Source: Blasia pusilla
Taxonomy: Eukaryota > Marchantiophyta > Marchantiopsida > Blasiales
Assembly (NCBI GenBank): GCA_050084515.1
Contig: CM114271.1
Location: 47,058,001-47,122,000 of the forward strand
Direction: 5' to 3'
DNA: 64,000 bases
A program made the position numbers and the translations under genes. Every line of letters begins with the position of its first letter. The first letter of the stretch is position 1. Below, piece after piece: positions 25,245-37,072 of the stretch. A model generated the notes under the pieces. The model did no database searches. It saw only the letters and a program-made list of their open reading frames with translations, and was not told the DNA's origin.

Positions 25245-25531
25245 TCTATCCCTATGACGAACATGGAGAGACAAGTTTGGATATGTCCACGCACATGGAT
25301 TCTAAGAGGTGGGGATTATAGTTCTTGATGGAGAAGAGGGCAAGGCTGAGTAGACCAATAAGGTGGGAGGGAGTGGGGATGAAGGGATGAAGAAATAGGA
25401 AAGTATGGAACATGTAGGCAAGTTGGGGGAATGAGAATCTAGAAAGAAGGGGAAGGTGGGGCCCACATGGACAAGTCTTTCCATAAGACAGACATAAGTC
25501 CACGGACACGGAGTTTGTCCACATGCAACCT
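25245..25531 (-). repeat. Dispersed repeat, copy 1 (about 290 bp)
   Basis: Read on the minus strand it begins GCATGTGGACAAACTCCG and continues TCCGTGGACTTATGTCTGTC, then a pyrimidine-rich body, then GTGGACATATCCAAACTTGTC. The same order occurs on the plus strand at 57597-57880. Both ends carry GTGGACA/TGTCCAC-type strings, which suggests a MITE-like element. Short open frames inside it are repeat by-products. Confidence 0.6.
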
Positions 25532-26084
25532 TGGGAATGGAATGTCTAGGGAGTTAAGCCAATGGCCGAGAATACTTACCAAAATAAGTTCAATTCCATG
25601 TGAAATGCACAAAATAAAAATAAAATCCTAATAAACATGAAAACTTTTTAGTTCCATTGGAAAATGCTAGCCATAAGAAGAGGACATGAAAATTACATCA
25701 AAAGAAAATGGTAAGGAAAATATCCTATTTCTTTGGAAAATGGATGGTAAATCTTGACAAAGAAAACAGATGCGAAAGTGTTGATGACAGAAAATGGATA
25801 TGAAGATTCCCGATAACCAAAAAATAGAGAAGATAATTTCCATTATAGAAAATAATTCAAAAATTATTTTTTTAAAGAAAAAAATGGTTAACTATGCATG
25901 ACTCCATCTTCCCAAAATTGGAATTATTTTTTGTGCTCATTTAGGGATTTGGGATGAGTTAAAATGAAATAGTCAAAATCCATGTGTAGATAACTTTTTT
26001 GGATAAGAGGCTTCTAGTGGGATTAAATCCCTATCATGTTCTCTTATCCTCTTTCATATATCTTAAAATTTTGAAAGTGAAATT
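25532..26084. other. AT-rich intergenic DNA
   Basis: Purine-rich, with repeated AAAATGG strings (about 25660-25860). No gene recognised. Confidence 0.4.
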
Positions 26085-26530
26085 TACCATATATGCATTA
26101 AATAAAATTAGAGAAATAAGTAAATTAATAAAATTTTGAAATGCCATAAGAAATTAAACCCTATGTGCGTGAAATTAAAAAAATATGTAGATATGTGAAG
26201 TTTGAAAATTTCACAAGAAATTAGACCATACAGGCATAAAAAAAACACAGAAACAATTCCACACATAAAGCTTGAAAATGCCATGAGAAATTGTAAAAGC
26301 TATGCATAAGAGAAAGACAGATAACGAAGTCCATGAGTAAAATTTGAAAATTCCATGAAAAGTTGTACTATATATGCATAAGAGAAAAATAGAGAAATAG
26401 ATCTTCATGTATAGTTTGACAACGCCATGATAAACCGTATCCTGTATGCATTAAAAACATAAAGAAGTAAATCCGAACATAGATCTAGAGAATGCTATAT
26501 CACATGCCTTTTATCACACATGCATAAAAT
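26085..26530. repeat. Tandem array, unit about 70 bp
   Basis: Seven units, each with a TATATGCAT-type string (near 26090, 26160, 26227, 26301, 26370, 26440 and 26515), then an A-rich stretch (ATAAAAGAGAAATAG), then GTTTGAAAATGCCATGAGAAATT. The conserved order across all units is direct evidence of tandem duplication. Confidence 0.7.
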
Positions 26531-26689
26531 AAAATAAAAAACATTAAATCCAGCCTAGTCTACACTAGAATACAGCTCCAATTCCTTGCAGCTACTCACT
26601 AGGATTTCCTCATTTGGAGAAGAATCCTTGTCCTTTGGAGACTATTTTTGTTTTTTTCCTTCTACTTCATGAAAGGATTGACTTTCTCT

Positions 26690-27640
26690 AGGAGACCACA
26701 AACACGTTCGTCTCAATCTGGGTGCCATCGCCAAAGACAACTCCTTTGACTCGTGTTATAAGAGAAAAAACCCTAAACAATGTGGGGATCATGAATTTAC
26801 GTCTTCCATTTTCTTCTAAGAGTGCCTGGAGGTCATCTTGGTGGGGGGAATGCACCAAAACAATGTGGGTGTCAAAGACTATATCTTTGACTCGTTTTCT
26901 AGAAGTGCATGGAGAGCATGGTGTTTGGGGGGGTAGTGGGGGGGGACATGGGGACGTTGGTGTTACATGGGACCCTTGAAATGTGGGTGTCAAAAACTAC
27001 TTTGACTTTTGTGTTAAGAGTCCCTTGAGTGCATCTTGGTGGGGGAGGAAGAAGCCTAAAGAATGTGGGTTTGGAGGACTATATCTTTGACTGGTTTTCT
27101 AAGGGTGTTTGAGGGGAAAGAAGAAGAATCCTAAACAAAGCGGGTGCCAAATAATATTATCCTACTTCTTTAATTCGTCTTGTTTTCTAATAGTGCCTTG
27201 AGTGCATCTTGGTAGGGGAGGGAACCCCTAGAGAATTAAGGGTGTCAAATGCTACTTTGCCTTGGTTTCTTAGAACTTCTTTAGTGCATTTTGGTGGGGA
27301 GAAAAATCCGAAAACAATAAGGGTGTCCACAACACTATTATTCCACTTGTGTGGATTTTCTTGTAAGAGAATATTTTGTACATCTTGGCGGGAGAAAAAA
27401 CCCTAAAAAGTGGGTATCAAACACTACGTTCTCAAGAGTGCATTTGGTGGGAAGCACAAACCCTAACATTTTTGGGCGGCACACTCTATCTCCTCGTCTC
27501 CAAAGAATAGGCCTTGTGGAAGCAAAACCCTCGAGCAATATATATAGGTCTATTAAGAGTGTCTTTAAGGTAAGGTGGAGGGAAAAAGCCCCCCCAAGCA
27601 TGGGAATCTAAAACTCTTGCAAGTTTTGTAAGAGTGCCTC
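26690..27640. repeat. Degenerate tandem array, unit about 110-130 bp
   Basis: About eight units carry AACAATGTGGGTGTCAAAGACT, CTTTGACTCGTTTTCTAAGAG, TGCCTTGAGTGCATCTTGG and TGGGGGAGAAAAAACCCTAA in that order. Unit length varies through internal G-run expansion, for example near 26930-26950. Overlapping short frames on both strands are by-products. Confidence 0.65.
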
Positions 27641-30525
27641 GAGTGTTAATCCTCGTTTGGGGGGGGAGGAGCCATGAACAACCCAAAACCTCGAGGGGGT
27701 GGACCTCCCACGCGGAAAAGAAAATGAACCCGTTCCTTTTCCTTTGGATTAGAGTTGGTACCATTGAAATCTTTCAACTTAACATTTATTCCACTTTTGA
27801 AAAGGCATTTTTCTCTTCCCCATCTCCCCCCCCCCCACGAAATGAAAAGTTCACCCCAAATCTCGCCATGGATTTCCATAGTGTGAAGAGGAGGTCGATC
27901 GTTCTCCATTCTCCTCGTTGCATGCATGCATTGAGGCCTATGAGATCCCAACCACTCCCCCCCATTGGATTGGAGAGAGTTCAATCACCTTCATTCATCA
28001 CTACCCATGCACCACCTTTTGGGCTTGTCACTCCATCTCTCACGAACACCAAATCCTATCACTCCATCGCTCCCCTCGAGTGACATGAATGTACATTTAT
28101 TAGTCCCATAGCTATGGAAGTGCAAGTTTGCTCGTCGTCAGCTTGACTCGAGGCACATGGGATTTGTGGAGGGTTTCAAGTGCTTCAAGGAATTCATCCG
28201 CAAAGAGGAAAGGAGTGGATAGAGCCATGGGGAAATACTACGATGGAAAGTAGTCCTTATATTGGGGTGGGATACTTTTAGTGCAACTTTTGGAGCTATG
28301 GAGTGTAAATGTTTGCGTGAATCTTGGACGACGTTGCTTGCTGGGAAGGGGGTCCAATTCATGACTTGATTCCCATATGAATAAAACTGCAAAAAAAGAC
28401 GAAAAAGGAAAAAGAAGAAGGGGGAGAAAAGAAGAAAGAGGTCGTAGTGGAGATGCATGAGGAAGCCACAAAAATGACATTCGGACACGAGGGTGTAGCT
28501 GGAGAACCAACCACGGGGATTGAGAAGAGATTAGAATTAATCAACCTAGTCCATGTTTATCATAATCTTCTTAGTGAACGAGAAAGAGAAAAGAGAATGG
28601 ATCTTCATTTTCTTTTTATCCTTCGTCCAAGCTCTCTCAAAATCCATCCGACGAAACCCTAATGTTAAATTGAATTGATTGAAAGAAAAATGCATAAAAC
28701 CATAGGGGAAATGAAAAACATTCCTAAGCTCCAACAAACCTCTCTACATATGACGATGATGATCATATGATGTGTTGGAAATGGGCCGACCGTAATTATT
28801 TTTTAATATTGGTATAATACGCTAAAAACGAGGGAATAAATAGCGGAAATAGGAATGTCCAAAATAGTCCAAAATGGACCGACCGCATTTTCGCCGCAAG
28901 AAGGTAAATTTGTGGTTATGATGATGAGCGGCATCTCGCAAAGTCGGGTTTTTCCCGTCTTGACTCTTGACTGAGCAAAATCGTCCCCTTTGAGGTAGGG
29001 GTCGTAGGTTGTCACGGTCAGAGACCGTCAGACCGTCCGCTTTGGGACGATTTTGGCTGCCGGTCATCAAGCGAGCGAGGCTCTGCTAAATGTGCTCTAA
29101 ATGGTGTCCCCTAAATGGTCCGGTCAACGACCACTGTAACTGCGACTTACAGCATTCGGGCTGCAGTCGCGGATAAATTAGGAGACAGCTAAATTAGCTC
29201 CCGGTCTGGGGAACCCGATAGAGCCGTTGCGATCTCTGTCTTCTGACTGTCTCCTCTCCGATGACCGTCGCATTATGACCGGTGTTCCCGGTCTCGGTCG
29301 TGTTCCCCACTTTTCTTCACTTAACTCCAATCGGGAAAGATTTCAGAGATTTGGATTTTTTAATAATTATTAATTTTAACATAAAGTCATGCAACTTATT
29401 CTAATCTAATATAAAAGGTCAGAAAAGTTTTGCCCTCTTAGGTTTAAGTCTTTTTTCACTTCTAGAATCATGTTCATGTGTTATCTTTTTTTTCCATTTG
29501 TTCACTCTAGTAATTGCTCATGCATATCCTATATTTTAAAACTTCTAAATCATTCAAAATATAAGAAAAAGCTCCCAAAGCAAACCACATACCCACACAT
29601 CCATTGTTACGAATCCTTACCCTAAGAGAGTCTCCACAAATTAATTTGGTTCTTCAAAAGTAGGAGAAATCATATGAAATTAGAGGGATCTTCCAAATGC
29701 CAAACCTAATATTAGTATTAGTACTACTTCATTGCCTGTGCTCATACACCGAGTTGGATTTGAAATCCTTTCATTCTCTGGCCTTTCTTTCTCTTAGAAG
29801 GCTTCATTTCTTGTAACAAGTGTGACTTCCAACTCCTCTCCCTTCTTATCTTAGGAGTCCAAAATCTCAACAAAATACGAGCTCCAAGGTTTGCGAAAAT
29901 TATGTTCATTTCCATGCCAATTTTTTTAAAAGCACAGAAGTTCTCACAACATGGGGGTTATGAATATGAGGTGCCCCATGGGAGACGCCCCTTACATAGT
30001 ATAGATGGAAGGAGATTGAATGAATATAACCTACTGTCTTGCGTGTTGAGAGCACTTTACACACTTCCTTCCATCTTTGCATATTGATTGGTGTCTAGAT
30101 CAGGCTTTGTATGCGAGCTCATTTTACCATATCCATTTTGCTCTCTCGATTTGGATTTTCCTATATTATTTAGAGTGCTCCAACGAGGGTCTCAATTTTT
30201 GTCCCAATTTTTGAGAGAGAGAGGGCAACTACCCCATCTTGTGTAGTGCTCTAAGATAGATTTAGGGGAGTGAATTTTGCATCCTTCTTTACAAAAATCA
30301 TCCCACATAAATTCAATGAAGGAAAAATGTGCAACAAGGCAAGATGATTTGTCTCAAGTCATATGCAATGTTTAAAAATTATCTCAACACAAAGGTTTCT
30401 CATGACACACACCTAGTATGGTCCCAATTTGGTAAAGATTCCCAAAAAGAAGTGAAGATCATAAATCCCCTACATACATCCAAAGGGTGAAATGACAGGG
30501 AGGGAGGATACTTGGTTGGGGCATT
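27641..30525. other. Intergenic, no gene recognised
   Basis: Contains a poly-C run near 27826, an A-rich purine run near 28390-28440, and a GC-richer patch at 28780-29320 with repeated GACCG/CGGTC strings (for example GGACCGACCG, GACCGTCAGACCGTCC, CCGGTCTCGGTCG). No open frame resembles a known protein. Confidence 0.4.
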
Positions 30526-30990
30526 AAATTGAGAGAGAGAGAGAGAATAGGCCTCCTAGATGCATCCATGGGGATAAATGCTAGGGATAGAGAAAACTTG
30601 GGTCGAGAATTAAATTAGAAGCACAAGGAAGGAGAGAGAGGACTACTGGATGCATCCGTGGGGTTAAATGCTAGTGATGGAGAAAACTTGGGTCAAGAAT
30701 TAAATTAGAAGCAAGGAGAGAGATAGAGAACATAGACCCCTTCCTAGATGCGTCCATGGGGTTAAATGCTGGCGAAGGAGAAAGCTGGGGTCAAGAAATA
30801 AATTGGAAGCAAGGAGAGCATAGGCCTACTAGATGCATCCATGGGGTTAAATGCTGGGGAGGGAGAAAACTTGGGTCGAGAATTAAATTGGAAGCAAGGG
30901 GAGAGACAGCATAGGCCTACTAGATGCATCCATGGGGTTAAATGCTAGCTAGGTAGGGACGAAGTTGGAATTAAATTGGGAGCAAGGAAG
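30526..30990. repeat. Minisatellite, unit about 90 bp, five copies
   Basis: GATGCATCCATGGGGTTAAATGCT recurs at 30559, 30649, 30747, 30832 and 30923 (spacings 90, 98, 85 and 91 bp). Each is followed by GGAGAAAACTTGGGTC, AAGAATTAAATTAGAAGCAA and a GA-rich stretch. Copies are clearly more alike than those in the other arrays of the window, so this array is younger. Confidence 0.85.
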
Positions 30991-31549
30991 ATGAGAGAGA
31001 GAGGTTTAGGATTTAGGAGATGCGATTCTTGGAGGAGGATCCAGAATTATGTGAGAGGGGGTTGAGGGTTCCTTGTAGTCATAATTGATTGATTAATTGG
31101 AGCATAACAACTATGCACCCCCATAACGACAACAAGAAACGAGCAAAGAAAGAAAAGGAAAGAGGGACATAAACTCTCATTATGAGTGCCACTCTCGACG
31201 ATTGAATCCTATGCGTTTTGGGTGGGGAGCATCGCCTCATTATTGCCCACCCCCAAAAGCCTCACTTGATTTGACCCCATTGGATACTTTTTCTCCTTTG
31301 CTTCATTTTTTAGGCCCATTAAATTCCGTTCAATTCCTCAGAGGAAGTCCTTTTTCCTCTCCACTTCTCTCTCAAAAGTTACTTCTCAAGAAGGACGAAA
31401 GTGGAGGTCTAGACTCTAGAAATCCCCCCCTCTCCACGTGACATTCTTATTGTACGAAAAAAGAAGAAGAAGAAGAAAAAAGAGAGAGATACCTACTTTT
31501 GCATTTATAAATCTGCATTTATTTATAAAGGGGTTTCGTTTCGTTTCGT

Positions 31550-31720
31550 GCAAAGGGATCGCCAAAGTCGCGGAAATTAGCGCGTCCCCCGCCGACGGCG
31601 GCGCGCGTCTCGGGCGCAGTCGCGACGCGCGTCAGCGCCAGGCGGACGCACCCGGCCACGGCTCCCTGTCGTCGCGACCGACTGGCGCGACGGCTTCGTT
31701 CCTCTTCGCGACCGAAGATG
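31550..31720. other. Isolated GC- and CpG-rich island
   Basis: About 170 bases are strongly GC-rich with many CG dinucleotides (GCCGACGGCGGCGCGCGTCT and similar) between AT-rich flanks. An open frame runs through it on the plus strand (31438-31905), but the translation resembles nothing I know. It could be a fragment captured from a gene, or a promoter-type island without a recognisable gene. Confidence 0.45.
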
Positions 31721-31905
31721 ATGGGTTCCCCATCCTTTTTTCTATATATATATATTTTTTATTTTTACTTCGCGACCGCAGACTCCAGACTCCAGAGCTG
31801 TTGCTTGCGCGGGGTGGGAATTCTGGGGAACTTCGTACTGTAGGGTCCGTAGGGAGTTACGGCGGGATGCCGGGTGGATCTACGATTCTACTCGGATCCT
31901 ACTAA

Positions 31906-32535
31906 CCTCAGATTTGCTGGTAATCATGCCGTTTAGGAGCCTGATTGGGTGTGAGTGTCGGTATCATTAGTAGTCGCCCCTTGGCGCTCCGTTACAGTAC
32001 GTTCTTTCTTGCGATCTCTGTCACTCTGCGAGCGGATGTAATAATGGACGGAAGTTTCTCCGGAGTGAATTGGAAATTATTGAAACAAAAGGGTGCTCTC
32101 ATCATCATCATAGATAATCATAATAATTTAGCAGGAGATTAAGGAGATAGTGCCTTCTCATAAGTGGCGTGATTCTCGATTGTGTTTAGGGAAGTAATAA
32201 TAGAGATTCATAACTAATCAAGAAAATCTCCCTCACTCGGTGCTTGTATTATCAAATACACGTACGAATGATTGTATCCATATCCCTAAACTAAATTAGA
32301 AAAGGTAGAAAAGATGTATGCATTAGGGCGTCCCACTACAACAAACCTCTCCTTACGGCATTTAGCCATGAGGATCCCTTAATTTCATTTAAGGAAGAAA
32401 CTCATTTTCGTGATGAATAAAAGCTATATTTATGGTGAGACCAATGATAGAAGTTTGTCAATAGAGTTGAAAAAAGGGATGCACTTTAGGGTTTAGAGTA
32501 AGGATCGAAATCTAAATACTAATCTGGGAAGTTAC
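31906..32535. other. Intergenic, no gene recognised
   Basis: No coding or RNA gene seen. Unremarkable AT-rich composition. Confidence 0.4.
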
Positions 32536-32690
32536 TAATGCCTAATCATCCTTGGGTTAGGTCTAGGAGGGTAAGAATCTAGTTAAGCATGAAGGAATAA
32601 TTGGGCGAAATTCAGGTCACATGACCATACTCAAACTCACTACCACCTGATCAATGGAGGGAGAATTTGTTCATTGAGCTATAGCCTCAT
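32536..32690 (-). repeat. tRNA-derived SINE, minus-strand copy
   Basis: On the minus strand GGCTATAGCTCAATGA gives a box A, and GTGAGTTTGAGTATGG stands at the box B position. The body (CATGCTTAACT) and the tail CTAACCCAAGGATGATTAGG then match the plus-strand copy at 38650-38810 in order and spacing. Two copies with the same head, body and tail support one SINE family. Confidence 0.65.
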
Positions 32691-34689
32691 GCACATTAAC
32701 TAGGGGGACACAAAGGTTTTACTCTCTTCCAAGGAGGATCCCAAAGAGGGGTGACCAATGAACGGGGAGATCCGGGGTTACGAGTAATCGTAGCCGGCTA
32801 AAATAAAAAAATTCCGATTTAATCCAAACTCGTCGGAAAAAAACTGGCAGGTTTAGGGGGGGTTTCTTTGTAAACGTATCTGAAAAGCCAGTTAGAAATC
32901 TAAATTTACCGGTCCGGGCTCTGGAACACCGGTTCTAGTGAAAAAACTCCCCGGACTATGGGGGTGACTCGACCTCGGGTTAGAAAACCCAATGATGAAT
33001 AGGTGCAAGGAAAAAGTTGAATATACATAGATGTGCATGGTCCAAGAATTTTCTCACTAAATTAATGATTAAAATTGACATGCTAATCTCAAAAGTTGAA
33101 TGTACATACTTAATGGCATGGTCCTAGAAGTTGAATGAACAAACCTAAATCTCGGTCCTTTGTACTCTTGTCACATGAGATCTCCAATGTAAGACCTCCA
33201 CATTGGAAGTGAGTCAGGATATCTCTAGTCCATGGGCTATCACAAGCATAAACTTGGATAAGTCTTTAGTTACAAGAAAACCGCTTGGTCATGAAGTTTA
33301 GCGAGTTTCGTTTTAGCAAGGTTAAAGTGTGATCAAATCAAGCAAAGGATGTGCACCTCATAAACCACTTTAGTGTCCACTCTCAATGCTCATAATCTCA
33401 TGTGGGTATTTTCATGGTAGGGACCATGTGGCAACGATGTTGCTTGCATGGTTTTACTTGAGTCCATGGGGAAAAGATGAAGAGGATCGTAGACGGTTTT
33501 TTAAGTTATTTTCCACATGGGCCCAAGTAACAAAGAATTTCTCAATAACCAAGTCGCGACAAGAATAGAAACAATTTTATAAATCAAACTATTTGATTCT
33601 TTTTCCCAAACACGGTCGAAAATAGAAATGAAATAAAAAGCTCATTCCTCAAAGAAACGAAATTTTAAAAAAAAAAAACAATAAAGGACTCGTGTTCACG
33701 TGAATTTCCCTTCCTCCTAAACGGTCGAAAATTCTTGATTAATTGGACGGGATTAAGAAACACATGAGTTTCTTAATCGGTGTTAATCAGTAAGAGGAGA
33801 TTAACACAAAATTAAGGAACGGCGTTAGGATGAAAACATTCCCTGGCCTAACGCGTTGAGAGTAGTAAGAAAGTATCTCACGTATTAATGACCATAAATA
33901 TTTATGATTGGAATTGAATATGCCATAAAGAAAATAATTTTCTCCACGTCATTCTTTGTTGGTGCATTTTCATAGTTGTTAAAAACTTTTGCAATCTTAA
34001 TAAATTATTAATGAGATATCGGTAATATTAGAGATGAGTCAGCCAAGAAAAAGCGGCTTACGTCCGTCTTTCCGTAATTCTTGCACTAATCAATACATTA
34101 CGGTAATGCTCCCACTCCAGCGTGATTATTAGTCAAATCTTCCTATTAAAATTCCACCAATAAATATTTAATATTATTACCTGTTCATTATTCCCATTTC
34201 GTACTCACTGCGACTGCTTGGACTACGGGCCACGGCCGGTCGCCGGTGGTATATTCATTATAATCTCCTTACGTAATTATGATAAGTCAAAATGCAAATA
34301 AATACCATGAAATACATAAATATTAATGCCCATTATTTTCTATTTTTGTATATATTTTTTGTTTGGAACTGAGCAATGCATTATGGAGTAAGTTTATCCG
34401 TTTTCCCAATGTGGACGCTTCCGAGTTCTTCAATTAGTTATTTATTAATTACCTCCCATCGTGGCTGGAATTTATACTTCGAATATGTGTATTAATCACG
34501 TCTCACTAATCACGTGATTCCGTCCATCATTAAATGAGTCTTTTCGGCTTTCGTTTCCTTAGGGAACCTCCCATGGTTTGTTTCAATTTTCGTTTAAATC
34601 TAAAGGCTTCTCGTTCAATTCTATTTTTCATTGGAGTTGCCTTCCACCTCATTCCAGTTTTGAAGTCATCCTTAGGAACTTAAAACTAA
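32691..34689. other. AT-rich intergenic DNA with small hairpins
   Basis: A SINE tail lies at 32977-33003. Two inverted repeats sit side by side at 33751-33778 (GATTAAGAAAC, 6-base loop) and 33780-33807 (GTGTTAATC, 10-base loop). No gene recognised. Confidence 0.45.
32977..33003 (+). repeat. SINE-family tail fragment
   Basis: GGGTTAGAAAACCCAATGATGAATAGG is nearly the reverse complement of 38542-38570, and shares the GATGAATAG tail box with the fuller SINE copies. Confidence 0.55.
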
Positions 34690-35262
34690 AATGTGTTAAT
34701 AAGGTGCCATAGCATGCATGGGAAATAAAAAAGTGTATGATGAGTTAGCATATAGTCCGTGAAGGAAAGAGATTAATGATGTTACATATAAATTCATTTT
34801 TTTTTCTTACCCGTAACATGTGAAACATTTTTCGCTACCCAATTGCCAAGTGCGATGCAAAGGAAATAAAAAAGTAGTTGAAGAGCTAGTGCATAGCCTG
34901 TGAAAGGAAGAGATTAATGATGCTCTACATAAATTGACTTTTTTCTGGCTGCCCATAGCATGTGAAACATTTTCTTGCTGCCCAATTGCCACGTGTCAAG
35001 CAGAGAGGTGTTTGCTAATCAAGAATGCACTCTCGAATAATAATATAGATGAGGTGCCCATACGATGCAAGGGAAATAAAAAAGTGTTTGAAGAGCTAGT
35101 GTATAGCCCGTGAAGGAAAGAGATTAATGATGCTCTACATAAATTCAAATTTATATTTTCGCTGCCCGTACCATGTGAAACATTTTTTTGTTTCCTAGTT
35201 ACCACATGTCAAGCAGAAAGGTGTTTGCAAATCAAGAAGGCACTCTCCCATAATAATATAGA
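34690..35262 (-). mobile_element. Tandem array of short Helitrons (two complete, one worn)
   Basis: Two complete minus-strand copies run from TC ends at 35262 and 35049 to CTAG ends at 35096 and 34886 (167 and 164 bp). They start TCTATATTATTAT.GGAGAGTGC like the plus-strand family. Both TC ends are preceded by A. A third, worn copy fills about 34741-34846. The copies are separated by a repeated 46-bp spacer (GAGGTGCCCATACGATGC, then GGGAAATAAAAAAGTG), so the true tandem unit is 213 bp. The spacer itself contains a small hairpin. Confidence 0.75.
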
Positions 35263-36950
35263 TTTATATATGATCTCCCTTAACTTGTTAAAGTTAAGAG
35301 AGACTTTGGTGATGCTTCATCTTACCCTATAGAGTTTAGAAACTTGGAGTTTGTGGACACAAAGTGGTGGTTTGTGCATGCTTGCTTGTTGTTTGTTTCG
35401 TCGTCTCAAAAATTAAGAATCCTAAATATTTACTTTAGAAGATGATATCATGTTCTCGTAATATATAGAATGCAAGATAACAATGTCTTGTATAAAAAAA
35501 TTGGTGTGTCAAGGGGACCAGACTCCAAGATTTTTTATCTAAGGGTCTCAAAATTTACATGGGAACAAAATTTGCAACTTTATGCACTTTTCTCATTATC
35601 CATGATTGAGAGGGATAGAAGTTGGAGTTCCTTTGTGTCTCTTTGTGATTTTTCAAAGTATTTTTCTTCTCACTGTTTTTTAGTGAAACTTTGTGTAGAA
35701 GATATTAAGTTGTTGAGATATGGGCTTGTTCATGACTCTACACATTGATGTTTTCAAGTTCCTCTTATTATGTTGGGTTTTCATCTCTTGTTTTTCTTTC
35801 CTAATGCGTCAATATCATAAAATACATTTTATGAAATCCGCAATGAAAGTTCATCAACGAGCTATCCTATGGTTGGCATATGTGTTTTCAAAAGTCCTCC
35901 ATTTGGTGATTCTTCTTTCTTGCAAATCATCTTAATTCTACTTCCCAAGTCTATGGCAAAGTAACCCCCTTACCTCATTTTCTCCCATGTGTGCACCCTT
36001 CATAGGATCATAGCAATTTACCATAGATTATTGCGTTCAGATGTCATATTGTTATGCTCTGGTTTTCAAAGTGATTCCTATTCTCATTTCTTTTTGTTCT
36101 TCTAACATTTTTCCATCACACATTATTACTTAATTTCCTCTTATTATAAAAATTTCATGATTTAGAAAATTTATCCATCTTATATGTATCTTCCTTTCAT
36201 ACTTTTGATACAAATGTGTTCAACCTTTATAACAAATTTTCAAAGTTGCTTGGAAAAGAATGTAAGATCGAAATGCACCATATCCAAGTGTTGAAACGTA
36301 GTGCAGCAAGGGGCCCCAAAATGCCCATAGTAAACTCTAGATTGAATCTTATGTACCTTACTATCAAATTTGTATAACAATATACTGAAGTACTTGACAG
36401 TCTGGTAGACACTAAAATCTGCTTAGTCTCTATTTCTGCCCCGCGGCACGATACGTTGACTAACAAGCTGGGCCCTGTGGCTGTTTCACACCACTTTGGT
36501 TACCATTACCATGTTGCCTTGAAGAATTAATAGGCTTGCCACTTTACGGCTACCAAGAAGAGAAACTCTATCCAAATGAGTTTGAAGTTAAGATTGGGTG
36601 CAATATTAGAAAGATAAAATCATATATAGCAAGGATAACATATGCCATAGTTGGGCTTGCTAATGGAGAAATACCTCAGGTAAGTTACTGAATGTAATAT
36701 TTTGGGTATCATAAAATAGTACATTTCTCCTTTCAAAGGAAATCTAAAATATACATGAAAATTTTAACTTATCCAAATTCTACTAACATTTGACTTGTAG
36801 GTGGTTAGTTTCATTCCTTCACAACACCTTATCCCTTCAACTAATGTGAACTGGATGGTTAAAACAAAAATTTGACTTAATTTGGCCCCAAGATAAAGTG
36901 TAACTAAACTATCCTACGATTGTTCCCAAAAAGTCATACCATCATGAGTC
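35263..36950. other. AT-rich intergenic DNA
   Basis: Short plus-strand open frames at 35470-35748 and 35720-35935 are Phe/Leu/Ser-rich and unassigned. No gene was recognised. Confidence 0.4.
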
Positions 36951-37072
36951 GTCATGATTCCTAAATTCCTCGTTAATATTGAGCATTGGTAGAAAGAACA
37001 ATAAGAAATCCAGAGCAAATATTGTTCTTTCTACCCAGGCTCAATATCAACGAGGAATTTAGGAATCATGAC
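36951..37072. repeat. Long foldback: 53-bp arms, 16-base loop
   Basis: The arms 36951-37003 and 37020-37072 are reverse complements with only three mismatches in 53 positions (about 94 percent). They begin GTCATGATTCCTAAATTCCT and end AGAAAGAACAATA before the loop. The size and the near-perfect pairing fit either a young miniature foldback element or a young plant MIRNA-type precursor. The sequence alone cannot decide which, nor the strand. Confidence 0.85.

Noticed and set aside
30526-30990. Regularly spaced repeats suggesting a CRISPR-like array
   Set aside because: The spacers are themselves similar from unit to unit and the genome is a plant. This is a minisatellite.
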